Source: Cavenderia fasciculata (taxonomy: Eukaryota; Evosea; Eumycetozoa; Acytosteliales; Cavenderiaceae). From it: 64,000 bases of DNA. Position numbers and translations under genes: made by a program. How positions within the stretch are numbered: position 1 is the first letter of the stretch; each line of letters starts with the position of its first letter. Positions 40,523 through 51,068 of this stretch are shown piece by piece. The notes below the pieces were generated by a model. The model was not told the DNA's origin, searched no databases, and saw only the letters and a list, made by a program, of their open reading frames with translations. Location of the stretch: the NCBI RefSeq assembly GCF_000203815.1, contig NW_004457735.1, forward strand, positions 1,798,001 through 1,862,000, in the 5' to 3' direction.

Positions 40523-42419
40523 ATGAGTAAATTATTAGAATATGCAAATCATTGCTTAGAATCATATCAACCAACTACAATTGTAGCTGCTACTGCAGGT
40601 ATTACTGCTGCCTCTGTTTTACTTTTTAACAGTATTTCTGATCAAGGTAATATAATATAAAATTATAACATCTATAACATTTATAAATATATATATATAG
40701 ATGTATATTTTGATTGATTGATCAAATCTAATCTTTTTTTTTTATGTTTTTTCTATTTATTTATTTTTTTCTAATAGATTTTAGAAAACAAATGAGAAAT
40801 AAAGTATTTAGTACATTAAGAAGTGCACCAGGTGTAAAGGAAAAAGTAAAGGAAGAGAGAAAGAAAATCAAAGATCATCTAAAGGAACAATTCCAAACCA
40901 ATCCAAAGCACTCTCACTACACTTTGCCATTGAATGGTATCAAGCATGATGACATTCTCGAATTTATGGACGAGTTGATGAAAATAGATGAGAGCAAGTG
41001 GAAAGACAGCAAGGTCAGTGGTTGTGTCTATCTCGGTGAACAAGAACACTCGAACCTTTTGAACAAGACCTATGGCATGTTCTCACTCACCAATCCATTG
41101 CATCCAGACGTATTCCCCTCTATCAGAAAATTCGAAACTGAATCCATCGCCATGGTTGCCAACATGGTTAATGCTCATCCAAAGGTGGTTGGTGCAATGA
41201 CTAGTGGTGGAACTGAAAGTATTTTCATGGCTGTTAAAGCTTATCGTGATTTCTATAAAGATAAAACTTCAAATCCTGAAATGTATGTAAAAACTATAAT
41301 GTTAAACAAACAAAACAATCAATCAAATAAATTAATTATTAATACATTTATTTATTTATTTTCCTTTTCTTTTTAGAGTTGTACCAATAACAATTCATGC
41401 AGCATTTGATAAAGCATGTTCATATTTAAATATAAAGATTAGACATATTGAAGTTGGAGATGATTTCAAGGTTGATTTGAACAAGGTTCGTGCAGCCATT
41501 ACTAAAAACACTATTATGATTGCAGGATCTGCTGTCAATTTCCCACACGGTATCATTGATGATATCCAAGGACTCTCAAAGATTGCCAAGGAACACAAGA
41601 TTGGCTTGCACGTTGACGGATGTCTTGGTGGATTTGTATTGCCATTTGCCGAAGAGTTGGGATACGACATTCCAGTGTTTGACTTTAGATTGGATGGTGT
41701 CACTTCCATGTCGGTCGATACTCACAAGTATGGTTACGCTTCCAAAGGTACCTCTGTCGTTCTCTTTGGCAACAAGAAGCTTCGTCGTGCCATGTACTTT
41801 ACCGCACCCAACTGGCCAGGTGGTATCTACGCCTCACCAACCATGCCAGGTAGCAGACCAGGTGGTCTAGTTGCTGCTTGTTGGGCCTCCCTCGTTGCTC
41901 AAGGTAGAGATGGTTTTAGAAACAAAGTTAAAGAAATTATGATTACTACCAAAAATATTATTAATGGGTAAAAAAAAAAAAAAAAAATAGAAAAGAAGAA
42001 GAAATAATATTTATATAGTAATCTATTAATCTTTGATTTATTTTAGATTAAAACAAATAGAAGGAGTATCAATTATTGGTGATCCAAAAGCCATGGTAGT
42101 AGCATTTACAGCAGATAAGATATTCTTTATAAACGATCTGATGAGTAAGAAGGGATGGCATTTGAACACACTTCAAAAGCCAGACAGTTTACATCTTTGT
42201 GTGACTGCCAAGCACATTGGAATGGACAAACAATTCCTTCTCGACCTCAAGGACAGTATCGATGAATTAAAGAATATGAAAACTCTTCCAACCGATGGTA
42301 TGGCTCCCATCTATGGTACTGCCCATTCCATTCCAGATCGTGAAATGGTTGGTGTCATCCTCTCTGATTTCATCGATACTCTTATTACTTCTGATGTTAA
42401 ACCAAATCAATCAACTTAA
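40523..42419 (+). CDS. sglA: sphingosine-1-phosphate lyase
   Basis: Four exons, 40523-40646, 40778-41282, 41377-41967 and 42047-42419, give 530 residues, the length known for dictyostelid S1P lyase. The N-terminus has a short hydrophobic segment (TTIVAATAGITAASVLLF, about residues 18-35), the expected ER membrane anchor. The PLP fold follows with YGMFSLTNPLHPDVFPSIRK, TSGGTESIFMAVKAYRDF and HVDGCLGGFVLPF. The Schiff-base lysine lies in SVDTHKYGYASKG (about residue 327). It cleaves sphingosine-1-phosphate to hexadecenal and phosphoethanolamine. In D. discoideum the gene sglA affects development and drug sensitivity. The sequence looks intact. Confidence 0.95.
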
Positions 42420-42887
42420 ACAAAAAACAAAACAAAACACAATAACAAGTAAATGTCATTTTTAAATAATAATAATAATCCATAAACAAATAACTACAAA
42501 TAAATAAATAAAGGTAAAACTAAGGTTTTTTTTTTGCACATACAATCACTCTCCTCGTTAAAACGAAGTTCAAAAAAAAATATTTTTGTCGTCGATTTTT
42601 TTCTTGTTTTTTTGCTCAATGCACACACAGAGGGAACTCATTCACATCTCTTTAAAGAGCTCTCTCTCTAATCTAGTACTCAATCAACTCTCCCCTTTCA
42701 TTCAACCCTCCACCCACACCTTGCATCAACATTCTATTGTTATTCTCAAGGTTAATAGTAACATTCACAAAACGGTTGATATCACCACATACCAACGTAG
42801 TAATAATAATATAATCATAACAAGTAGTAGTCGTTTGTTCTAGTAGTTATAGAGAGGAATCGAAAAGATAGATAGATAAGATCAAAA
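42420..42887. other. intergenic region before zc3h15
   Basis: A 468-nt A+T-rich spacer between co-directional genes, with poly-T and CT-rich strings immediately upstream of the next start. No further feature is seen. Confidence 0.5.
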
Positions 42888-44264
42888 ATGCCACCAAAAG
42901 AATCAAAAAAGGCAGTAGAAAAGGATAAACAAAAAAAGGTTGAAGACAAGACCTTTGGTCTCAAGAATAAGAATAAATCTAAAAAGGTTCAACAATTTGT
43001 AAAGACTGTTGAACAACAAGCAACTGCCAATGCAAACCAAAAGAAGGTAAGAAGAAGAATAGAAAAAGGAAAAGGATAAAGATAATGATAAAGATAAGGA
43101 AACAAGAAATAGTTAATTAATATCTTGTTTTTTAGGTCAATCACAAGGCCGAAATGGCAAAGAAGGAAAAGGAGTTAAAGGAAAAGGCCAAGCAAGATAT
43201 GGCTGCCTTCCTTCAACCAACCATTATTCAAGCCAAGGTACCATTGGGTGTCGATCCAAAATCAATTGTTTGCGAGTTCTTTAAGGCTGGTTCATGTGCA
43301 AAGGGTAACAAGTGTAAATTTGCTCATGATTTGAATGTTGCTAGAAAGGATGCCAAGATTGATATTTACACTGATCGTCGTAATGGTGAAGATAAGGGTA
43401 ACTATAACTTTAACTATCATTATAATTATATCATTATATAATCATCATTTATGTCTTTTGATTTTAATTTAACCTTATTATTATTTATTTTATAGAAAAA
43501 GATTTAATGGAAACTTGGGATGATGATAAACTCAAGAGTGTCGTTTCAACCAAACAAACTCAAACAAATAAGAATCTCAAGACTGCTATTGTATGTAAAT
43601 TTTTCCTTGAAGCCATTGAATCTGCCAAATATGGTTGGTTCTGGGAATGTCCAAATGGTGCATCATGCATGTATCAACATTGTCTTCCACCAGGATTCGT
43701 CCTTCAAAAGAAAAAGACAAAGGAAGATGAAGTAGAAGAAATCCCAATTGAAGAACTTATTGAAGAAGAGGTAAGAATAGAAAAGAAAAGAAAAAGAAGA
43801 TTGATTGAAAATTTGGTAATGAATTCATTAGATATCTAATACTTTTATTGTTTTTCTTTTCCTTTTATTTTTTGTAGAGAGCCAAATTAACAAAGTCAAC
43901 ACCAGTAACATTAGAAACCTTTACCAAATGGAAAGCAGAAAAGAAAATTCAAAAAGAAAAGGCAGCCAAGGATGCAGAAGAAAAGAGAATGGCAGATATC
44001 AAGGCTGGCAAGACCTCTATGAGTGGAAGAGAAATGTTTGTTTTCAACCCAGACTTGTTTGTTGATGATGACTTTGCTATCGATGTCACATCCAAAGAAT
44101 TTGAAGTTGATCCAAATGATGTCACATCTATTGCTTCCACTGTCGACAAGAGCTTATTTATTGAAGATGACGATATTCCAGACATGTCAGATGATGATGA
44201 AGATGAAGATGATGATGAGGATGACGGTGAAGATCAAGAGGAAGATGAAGAAGACGACGAATAA
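42888..44264 (+). CDS. zc3h15: ZC3H15/DFRP1 (Tma46) CCCH zinc-finger protein, DRG1 partner
   Basis: Four exons, 42888-43046, 43136-43397, 43496-43770 and 43878-44264, give 360 residues. The N-terminus is highly basic and helical (MPPKESKKAVEKDKQKK, TFGLKNKNKSKKVQQFVK), the typical DFRP start. Two CCCH fingers follow: CEFFKAGSCAKGNKCKFAHD and CKFFLEAIESAKYGWFWECP...CMYQHC. A DRG-binding region is next (AKLTKSTPVTLETFTKWKAE) with MSGREMFVFNPDLFVDDD, and the C-terminus is a long Asp/Glu tail. The family binds and stabilises the translational GTPase DRG1 on polysomes. All zinc ligands and the signature segments are present, so function is likely conserved. Confidence 0.95.
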
Positions 44265-45135
44265 AAAAAAATGGAAAATATATATTATACACAAAACAAA
44301 AAGAGATGGAATAATAACATGATCGTTTATGAAAATCTACCTGATCATCAGGTTTTAATATGTATCATAATAATAACGAACGACGTTTATTTAAACTGAG
44401 ATGTTCTTCAAAGTTTACAGATGCTTCATTGCTTGTCTTAGTACTGGATGATACCCTATCACAAAATATCGATTCTTAAGAATTGCGTACTCCGATGACA
44501 ATGCTCGGTTTTTGACAATAATATGATACTCATTTTGTTGAGAAATATTCCTACATTTTTGTATTGATAACTATTGGAATTTGATCAACTGTTATTTATC
44601 TTTTGAATTTAATTATAAATGGGTTGGGGATGTATGATGACAAATTGAGCAGTATAGCAATCGATCATGTTAAACAGAGGATCTCTACCAGCTCACCCTA
44701 TTGTTATCATTCAGTCTACTCGAGTTCTTCAACGCAACTTTCATCGCTACGTTTCTTCCACGTATGGAACAGTAGCCTCTAGTTGCGTACGACGTTTATT
44801 TAAACTGAGATTTCTTCTGGCTATCACAACTCAAAAGTTGGTGCATGTATAAAAAACTTTTCAAAACTGAGATGATGGGAACGAATTCGTTTACCATTTA
44901 GCTTTATCTTTTTTTTTTCTGTCAGGCAAAAACCGAGTTGCAGAAGACACAATATATATAATATTCGGTCGAGTCATTTACACACATGTGCCTACACTGA
45001 TCGTTTCTCAGGTGCAGATATAAGACAATACAGGCATAGAGTAACTATATTCTTTACAAAACATCACTATGGGGGTAATTTATTCAAAGAATGTCTTAAA
45101 GGGTATCGTGGTCATGAGTAGGTACACAAGGACAG
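44265..45135. other. intergenic region with dispersed repeat copies
   Basis: No supported gene. A 23-bp sequence occurs exactly at 44380-44402 and 44789-44811 (it contains GACGTTTATTTAAACTGAGA). Around 44667-44850 a + strand frame of ordinary composition runs through the second copy but lacks a recognisable family. The region looks like decayed sequence joined from different sources. Confidence 0.45.
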
Positions 45136-45501
45136 TCAAGCATACTCAAAATAGAAAGCATTTATTTTCCTCCAAAGGGGAGAATTGGTCATGATTTTGT
45201 ATACCTGACAAGTAGTAGGCAACATCAATCGGTGTGGTGTGTCTTTTATCTGCACTACTCTAAAAGCAACAAAATAAATCAATGAAGCATTATTTGTAAC
45301 TGACCTAATCATACGGATCACCTGATGAGAGATGTGTTGAGGTGACCCGTTGCAACGAGTCGACTGAAGGGGGAAGTTTGAATCACTAAAGTAGTATTCT
45401 ACTTGTTTCATAATTTTGTGAGAGTGAAGCATCGTCTTTGGCTTGGGCAGCAACAGCGATGATAAAGAAGAATTCATTGGCCAAGATGAAGAGGAGTTCA
45501 T
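45136..45501 (-). pseudogene. La-motif (LARP/La HTH) gene fragment
   Basis: The minus-strand frame contains HKIMKQVEYYFSDSNFP, the highly characteristic beginning of the La winged-helix motif in La and LARP RNA-binding proteins. Immediately after it the reading frame loses similarity. A neighbouring frame gives FSRLVATG, resembling the next part of the motif, so a frameshift sits near 45376-45384. The rest of the La motif and the RRM are absent and there is no obvious start. It is best read as a truncated, shifted copy of a gene located elsewhere, though an unrecognised intron cannot be excluded. Confidence 0.5.
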
Positions 45502-45582
45502 CGACTTTTATAATGATGATGAAGAGGAGGACATCGACGCAGATGTAGAGGAACACAATGATAATGTGGATATCAATTGATG
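45445..45582 (+). other. acidic C-terminal coding remnant
   Basis: A plus-strand frame of about 48 codons, with no ATG and a stop upstream, reads as a strongly acidic tail (GSNSDDKEEFIGQDEEEF, NDDEEEDIDADVEEHN) ending in TGA at about 45582. Codon order is irregular, not a simple repeat, so it looks like the last exon of a lost gene. It overlaps the La-motif fragment on the other strand, suggesting a rearranged junction. Confidence 0.3.
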
Positions 45583-46733
45583 AAGCTTTCTAAACTACCA
45601 AACCAATCGACACTGATGACAAAGTTAACGCCGTCAAAACTCCAACATCTTAAACAACTCCAACAAATCCAACAACCACAACAACAACAATTGATAGTCG
45701 TTTAGGTTCGACTCTATCCAATATTTATTGATGATGGACATCTAGTTATGTATTTAAATGCTCAAAGAAATAAAATATTCATATGTATTATTATTGTTAT
45801 TATTCTTTTTTATTCGTTTATTCGTTGGACTCTATCCAATATATTTATAATTCTTTAATTATCCATGGACAAAAATTACTCAGAGGCCAAATCCAAGAGT
45901 GTTTTGGATATTAGTTTGCAAATAGCAAGAAGAAAGAATCTCTTATCGGTCATTTAATTTCAAACTGTCATTGCGTATGGATAAATTACCCTTAGTGTTG
46001 TTTTAATTTTACTACAATGTTGAAGTCTATATGATACTTAACTTTATCATTTATGGATAGGCATGGATGTATTGTTTGATTAAATATTGAACTATAAAGC
46101 TGTAAGGGATAAATAAAAAGAGGAAAAGAAATATGAGTAGAATCAATAGAGCTACCATTACTCTTGTCTCAATCACAATGTTTCTCATTCTAAAAAAAAA
46201 ACCAATATATAGATAATAAATATTAGTATCCAGATAATTTTGACTAAGAACCAAAATCTTTTATAAATATATAATATAAATTAAAGTAAGACTATAAACT
46301 ACCATGAAATATTATATACATCACTAACCATTATTCTATTGTTTAAAGACAATAGAAATAAACCTCTTTTTTAAAATTATAGATTACACTTGTGGTAATA
46401 TTATTATTATTATTTTAAAAAGACACTACAACTCCTTTTGGTTGGTGGGAGGATGTTCTAGTCTCTGCCAAATGGTCACATATATCTTCTGAGGGTAGGT
46501 TGCTGACTTTGAGAAAAAATAAACGCTCACAACACTTCAAATATTCATAACACATTTTAAAGTATTATTTTGAATTTGATTTAAAAATCATAAGGTTTAT
46601 TTCTTTTATCTTTCTTCATTATCACTTATTTATTTTTAAGTTCCCTCCCCTCACTTCATTGTTGTACAACACACCAAATATCTATCTATCTATTACCGTC
46701 TTTTATTCTATACATCTTTTAATCTATATAAAC
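45583..46733. other. A+T-rich intergenic region
   Basis: Over 1.1 kb with no recognisable gene. A 20-mer TTGCTGACTTTGAGAAAAAA at 46500-46519 is identical to one at 30780-30799. The 200 nt before the zinc-finger remnant are T-rich and promoter-like. Confidence 0.45.
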
Positions 46734-47034
46734 ATGTCCACAAATAATCTTGTTGAATGTCCCATATGCCAAAATATGTATCCATTTTTGGATTTAGGGA
46801 CTTACGGAGATCAACAACATCCAATCGATAGTAATAATAATAAACAAGATGCTACAATGCAGGGTGATCTATTGAGAGCGAGAGAGAAATCCAACAACAA
46901 CAACAATAATAATAATAAAAATAATAATAATAAGTGAAAAGTCAAAATCATCGAACTGAGAGAATTGTGCGGGGCTCATACAAGTGTGTATGACAGACTC
47001 TGAGTTTTTCAGCTAGTTTGTTTTGACTTTGCAC

Positions 47035-47066
<32 letters not shown>

Positions 47067-47680
47067 ACAACAATTAGTATCAAATTGTGGGATCCAAACA
47101 ATTACAAGAGATGCATGCAATGTGGTACCCAAATAAATTTGTCATTTTGGGATTTCCACCAATCACAGTGCCTTGACATATTAGCAAAAGGTGTCAAGGT
47201 GGATGGTCAAAATAATTGGTGGTCAAGATGAAATCAAGGACAACAAAGATCCCCAAATGAAACCATTATTAGATGACGAACTAATGGATGAAAAAGTTGG
47301 GGTTGACGTCCAAATGGAACCTCTTTCTGGTGGTCAAGATGATGATGATGGCGACGATGACCATCATGCATTTACAGATTTCCAAGATGAGGAAAAGTTA
47401 AAAATTTAACAGACAAGGATTTATCAATTGCACTTGATTCTATCCCCACTCTTTGTCAAGGTATGACATTAAATCATTTATTAATATCATACATTTATCT
47501 ATAAATCATTTAATCTAACATTTTTTTGTTTTTTTTGATTATTATCTTTAGATTTCAATAATCGAGTGACAATCGAATTCAAGAAAAAAGTTGAAGCAAA
47601 AGCTGCGTCAAAGAGTCAACCCTCAAACGCGCGTATCAACAAGTCTCAATTACAAACTCTGGGCCAGGTCATATGTGGTG
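46734..47680 (+). pseudogene. broken zinc-finger protein gene
   Basis: The ATG at 46734 begins MSTNNLVECPICQNMYPFLD, a C-x2-C finger start, then runs into an Asn stretch and a stop at 46935-46937. A second half-finger (RCMQCGTQINLSFWDFHQSQ then C) lies in an open piece at about 47060-47230. Acidic sequence (QMKPLLDDELMDEKVGVD) follows in another frame to a stop at 47409. One more A in the run at 47399-47403 would restore reading into NLTDKDLSIALDSIPTLCQD, which then splices (GTATGA...TTTAG, about 47460-47551) to FNNRVTIEFKKKVEAKAASK, ending inside the left arm of the inverted repeat. At least two frameshifts plus truncation indicate a decaying gene. The family is not recognised beyond the zinc-ribbon-like Cys pairs. 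Confidence 0.5.
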
Positions 47681-47854
47681 AGGGTCTAATTGTGCATTGC
47701 CAAAGAAACGAACGAAAAAAACTTATTTTTCATCCAAGACTCGAAATATGCATCTATCTCCAATTAATTATTCTCTATTATTATAACATAGAACAGTTGG
47801 ACCACATATGACCTGGCCCAGAGTTTGTAATTGAGACTTGTTGATACGCGCGTT
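47626..47854. repeat. perfect 54-bp inverted repeat with 121-bp spacer
   Basis: The left arm 47626-47679 and right arm 47801-47854 are exact reverse complements (54 of 54 by eye). The left arm is the coding end of the broken zinc-finger gene (NARINKSQLQTLGQVICG); the right arm is its inverted copy, ending 53 bp from the stop of the convergent arrestin gene. Transcripts of either strand would form a long perfect hairpin. Confidence 0.97.
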
Positions 47855-47906
47855 ATATAGATAACTTTAAAATACACAATTTATTTATTTATTTATACAT
47901 TTACAT

Positions 47907-49628
47907 TTACTTGTTTAAATCATTAATAGCAAATAGAATTCTTTTTGATTCACCCATTGTTAGAGATAGACGATTGAGGTCATATTCAGAGAGTTGGGTG
48001 AGAATGTCCATTGTGATGGATTGGTCTTCAAACGTTTTGATCAGGTGAGGAAGTTTGGAGAGACTTTAGAAGTGTTCTTACACCACCAACCTTGTAGATT
48101 TCGTTTTTGATGGTTTGGTAGAGTGTCTCGGCTTGGTCGGGTGGTGCCAAGGCTAAACACTTGCGTAGAGTTTCCTCGGTGTAATTGAGGAGATCCAAAC
48201 CGTTGGTGTTGAGACGGTCAAACTCATCGGCAACGGCCGGGGCGTTATGACGGAGTAAAAAGTAACTGTACACGTGACGGTCTGTAAATTTGTTAATGTA
48301 CAATGGGATAGAGGCAATTTCACTGAGAGGATCTGGACGGTATTGAATGTTTGGATCAGAGTAGACGATCGAGATGGGTACCTTGGTGATGAGATCGACA
48401 CAGTTTGGAATATCGAGAATTGCATGCAACACGTATTCAACCTTGATTGCCTTTGGATAATAGGTAGAGGTTGGCAAGTCGTGTGGCAACTCGAAAACAA
48501 ACGAGTGAGTACCTTGTGACCCCTTGTTAATCTTTGGCAAAAAGTATTTCTTGCTTGATGCAACCTTTACAATGGACTTTGGTTGATCGTGACGATCCTC
48601 GTTTCTGTAGAGATCAAAATCAATCTTTTTAATTGTCTTTTTGCTGTTGTTGTTTACAGTCACCTCCATTTCAATATCTTCACCTCTAACATAGGAATTC
48701 TTGGCAGATTTAATTGTCATTTCAATTGATCCTCCTGATAATGGTGATTTTGATGCCTACAGAAACAAAATAAAAGATATTAATTTAAAAATGAATGAAT
48801 AAACTTGATTCATTATTGATTTATACTACATACTGTCACATTTAATGGAATGTTTGTAATTTTAAAGATGGTATCTTCAATGTTTACAACATTGACTGTA
48901 GCGTTGAGAGCTTGGTCTGGGAGATTGACGACATCAGCAGTTGCAAAGAGAGAGTATTCCACCTTGAAATCATTGATGTGGGTACTTGATTGACACTCTT
49001 TTGGAATAAAGAATTGGAATGGGAAGATGTGCTTTCCACACTCGAGACGAACCTTTTTATCGGGTACTAGTTGGAGTAGGTTACGAGAGTCGTAAAATAG
49101 ACTACGAATGGTCTTTCCACGATACGAGATCTTACCCTTGAATTGTACACGCAACGAACGAATAACAATAAATGGTTGTGACACTGAGTACAAAAGAGAC
49201 ATGTCTAGTGGTTGACCGGTAATGTAGGTACGTGCAGTGTAGATCTCTCCATATGGTGAAAAGGATAGCTTGGTTTCAAGTGGATAACAACTGACGTATT
49301 GTGGTGCAAAGTAGACTGGTGGTGGTAATCCAAAGCCTTGTAGAGCATTGACAGTCTGTTGTACTGCAGCCAATTGTGGACTGGCTTGAATGACTTGAGG
49401 AGCAACACCTCCAACAGTAGTATAGGGTGGATTAAAATCAAAAGATACTCTTACAAAACCTTTCTTGGTGAGACTTAACCATTGGTCTCTACTACCTTGT
49501 AATACATTGTTTTTCAACAATGATACTGGTACTTGAACAGATCCCAATACTTTATCGGCTCCAAATCTCTCCTTGTCATAAATTTCAATTTCAATCAATG
49601 TTTGATCATCAACTGATTGTCTAAGAAG

Positions 49629-49671
<43 letters not shown>

Positions 49672-49955
49672 ATATTAATATCATATGATATATAGTCTAA
49701 AGTATATAAAACAACATACAATTCAACGATATGATTCCAAACAGGAGCCAAAGATTTCTTGATAACTTCAGTTTTATAAGTTTGACCTAAACATTTTACA
49801 ACTGTATAGGGATCAGATGAATCTATAGATAGATAGATTAAATTAGTATCATATATCTATCACGTGAGTCTCTATCTCTATAAATACATACTTCCATCAT
49901 TTGCTTTCAACTCTTTTGCTTCAACAATAACTAATCTAAGATTTCTTCTTTCCAT
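47907..49955 (-). CDS. C2-arrestin-SAM protein (Adc family), one-base frameshift near the 3' end
   Basis: Exons 49955-49892, 49822-49720, 49620-48834 and 48756-47907 start at MERRNLRLVIVEAKELKAND. An N-terminal C2 domain (SSDPYTVVKCLG, LAPVWNHIVELQSVDDQTL, IEIEIYDKERFGADKVLG) is followed by arrestin N and C lobes (about SYRGKTIRSLFYDSRN; VRGEDIEMEVTVNNNSKKTI) and a helical segment. The reading frame stops at 48028, but shifting one base near 48058-48066 continues it as LSKLPHLIKTFEDQSI, TMDILTQLSEYDLNRLSL, a classic SAM domain, to a TAA at 47907-47909. The last exon is 850 nt, one more than a multiple of three, giving 600 residues if one base is surplus. D. discoideum AdcB/AdcC share this architecture. 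Arrestin-like adaptors link receptors or membranes to trafficking. Intron 2 carries an ATAA tetranucleotide repeat (49627-49672). Confidence 0.85.
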
Positions 49956-50441
49956 TTTAGATATCTCGAGATTTATCTAATGTATTATTACAACTATTAT
50001 TAAAAAAATACAATGAGTGATTGTGAGTTGTAGTGAGACTACAACAAGCTGATAAAGTTTAAAAAATATCCGTTGCCCAATTAAATCAAAAAATTCTAAA
50101 AATATCTTTGTGTATTTGGGATAGGCATCACCACTTGGTGGCTTGGCTAGGACACGATATAATGTTGACCTCTAGTCTTTGATGGGTAAGACTCGATATC
50201 CACAGAGATCTGATCTTTTCTTTAGATTTCATTATGATTCTGGTCAAATAATACTTTACCTTGCTTGATTTGCAAGGTTGCCTAGATTAATATTATTCTA
50301 ATGAGAGAGTTTTGAAAAAAGATGGTTAAAAGTTAGAGAGATGAAATAAAGAAAATATAAATACTCATGATAACTATTATTACAAAGGCTATGTTTCAAT
50401 TTGTATATACATATACATTTTCTAGAAAAAAAAAAAAAGAA
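49956..50441. promoter_or_regulatory. divergent intergenic region
   Basis: About 490 nt between the arrestin start and the secreted-protein remnant. It is A+T rich with a somewhat more balanced middle (50110-50240). No RNA or repeat is recognised. Confidence 0.4.
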
Positions 50442-50847
50442 ATGAATAAATTAGTGGTATTAGTTTTATGTCTATCTACATTTATAATTGGATCAGTTGT
50501 TGCCAATGAACAAGAAGATGTAATTCCAAAGATGATTGTTATCAGTTCTTCAAGAATGCCAAATGTAATCTTTGACTTGAGAGAAACGAACGGCCAATGG
50601 AATATTAGTACTCGAGTCGTTATACTTTAGAATCTTGATGGCACTCTTTGAAGAGTTTAGAGATATTCCAGATGGTGCAGACTATCGTTCAAAAGAACCA
50701 ATCTTTGGTGGAGAGTATCATGCCATAACACGTTCACCCAACAAGCGATTCAGTTGGAATCATGCTGCCTCTACCAAACCAAAACTATGTATTCTTTTAG
50801 AAGAACTAGTTGAACGTCTCATACTATCAGTTGAAAGTCCAAAGTAG
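50442..50847 (+). pseudogene. broken secreted-protein ORF
   Basis: The ATG at 50442 begins a signal peptide (MNKLVVLVLCLSTFIIGSVV then ANEQED) and about 40 further residues (PKMIVISSSRMPNVIFDLRE) before a stop at 50628-50630. The sequence continues in a shifted frame from about 50600 as RILMALFEEFRDIPDG, GGEYHAITRSPNKRFSWN and LCILLEELVERLILSVES to a stop at 50845-50847. Both pieces look like genuine protein, so a frameshift or an unseen tiny intron near 50600-50640 separates them. I do not recognise the family. The total of about 130 residues suggests a shortened gene. Confidence 0.4.
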
Positions 50848-51068
50848 TAAATAGAAATATAAATAAATAAGTCAGATTTATACACAGACTTGAAATAATA
50901 ATATTTCATCTCATCTTTGCAAAGACTAAAATATATTTTTTTTCTTGGAAATTGTTAAAAATCGACCAAGTCAAACAACTCTGAACCAATAATTTTTAAT
51001 TTCACACAAGCAACTAACTAAAGTTACAGAGTTTAGTAAAACATATTTATAGATAGAGATAAATAATC

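Noticed and set aside
47907-48090. A short intron to explain the SAM-domain frame change in the arrestin gene
   Set aside because: No donor-acceptor pair of the required phase gives the full SAM start; the exon length of 3n+1 points to a single extra base instead.
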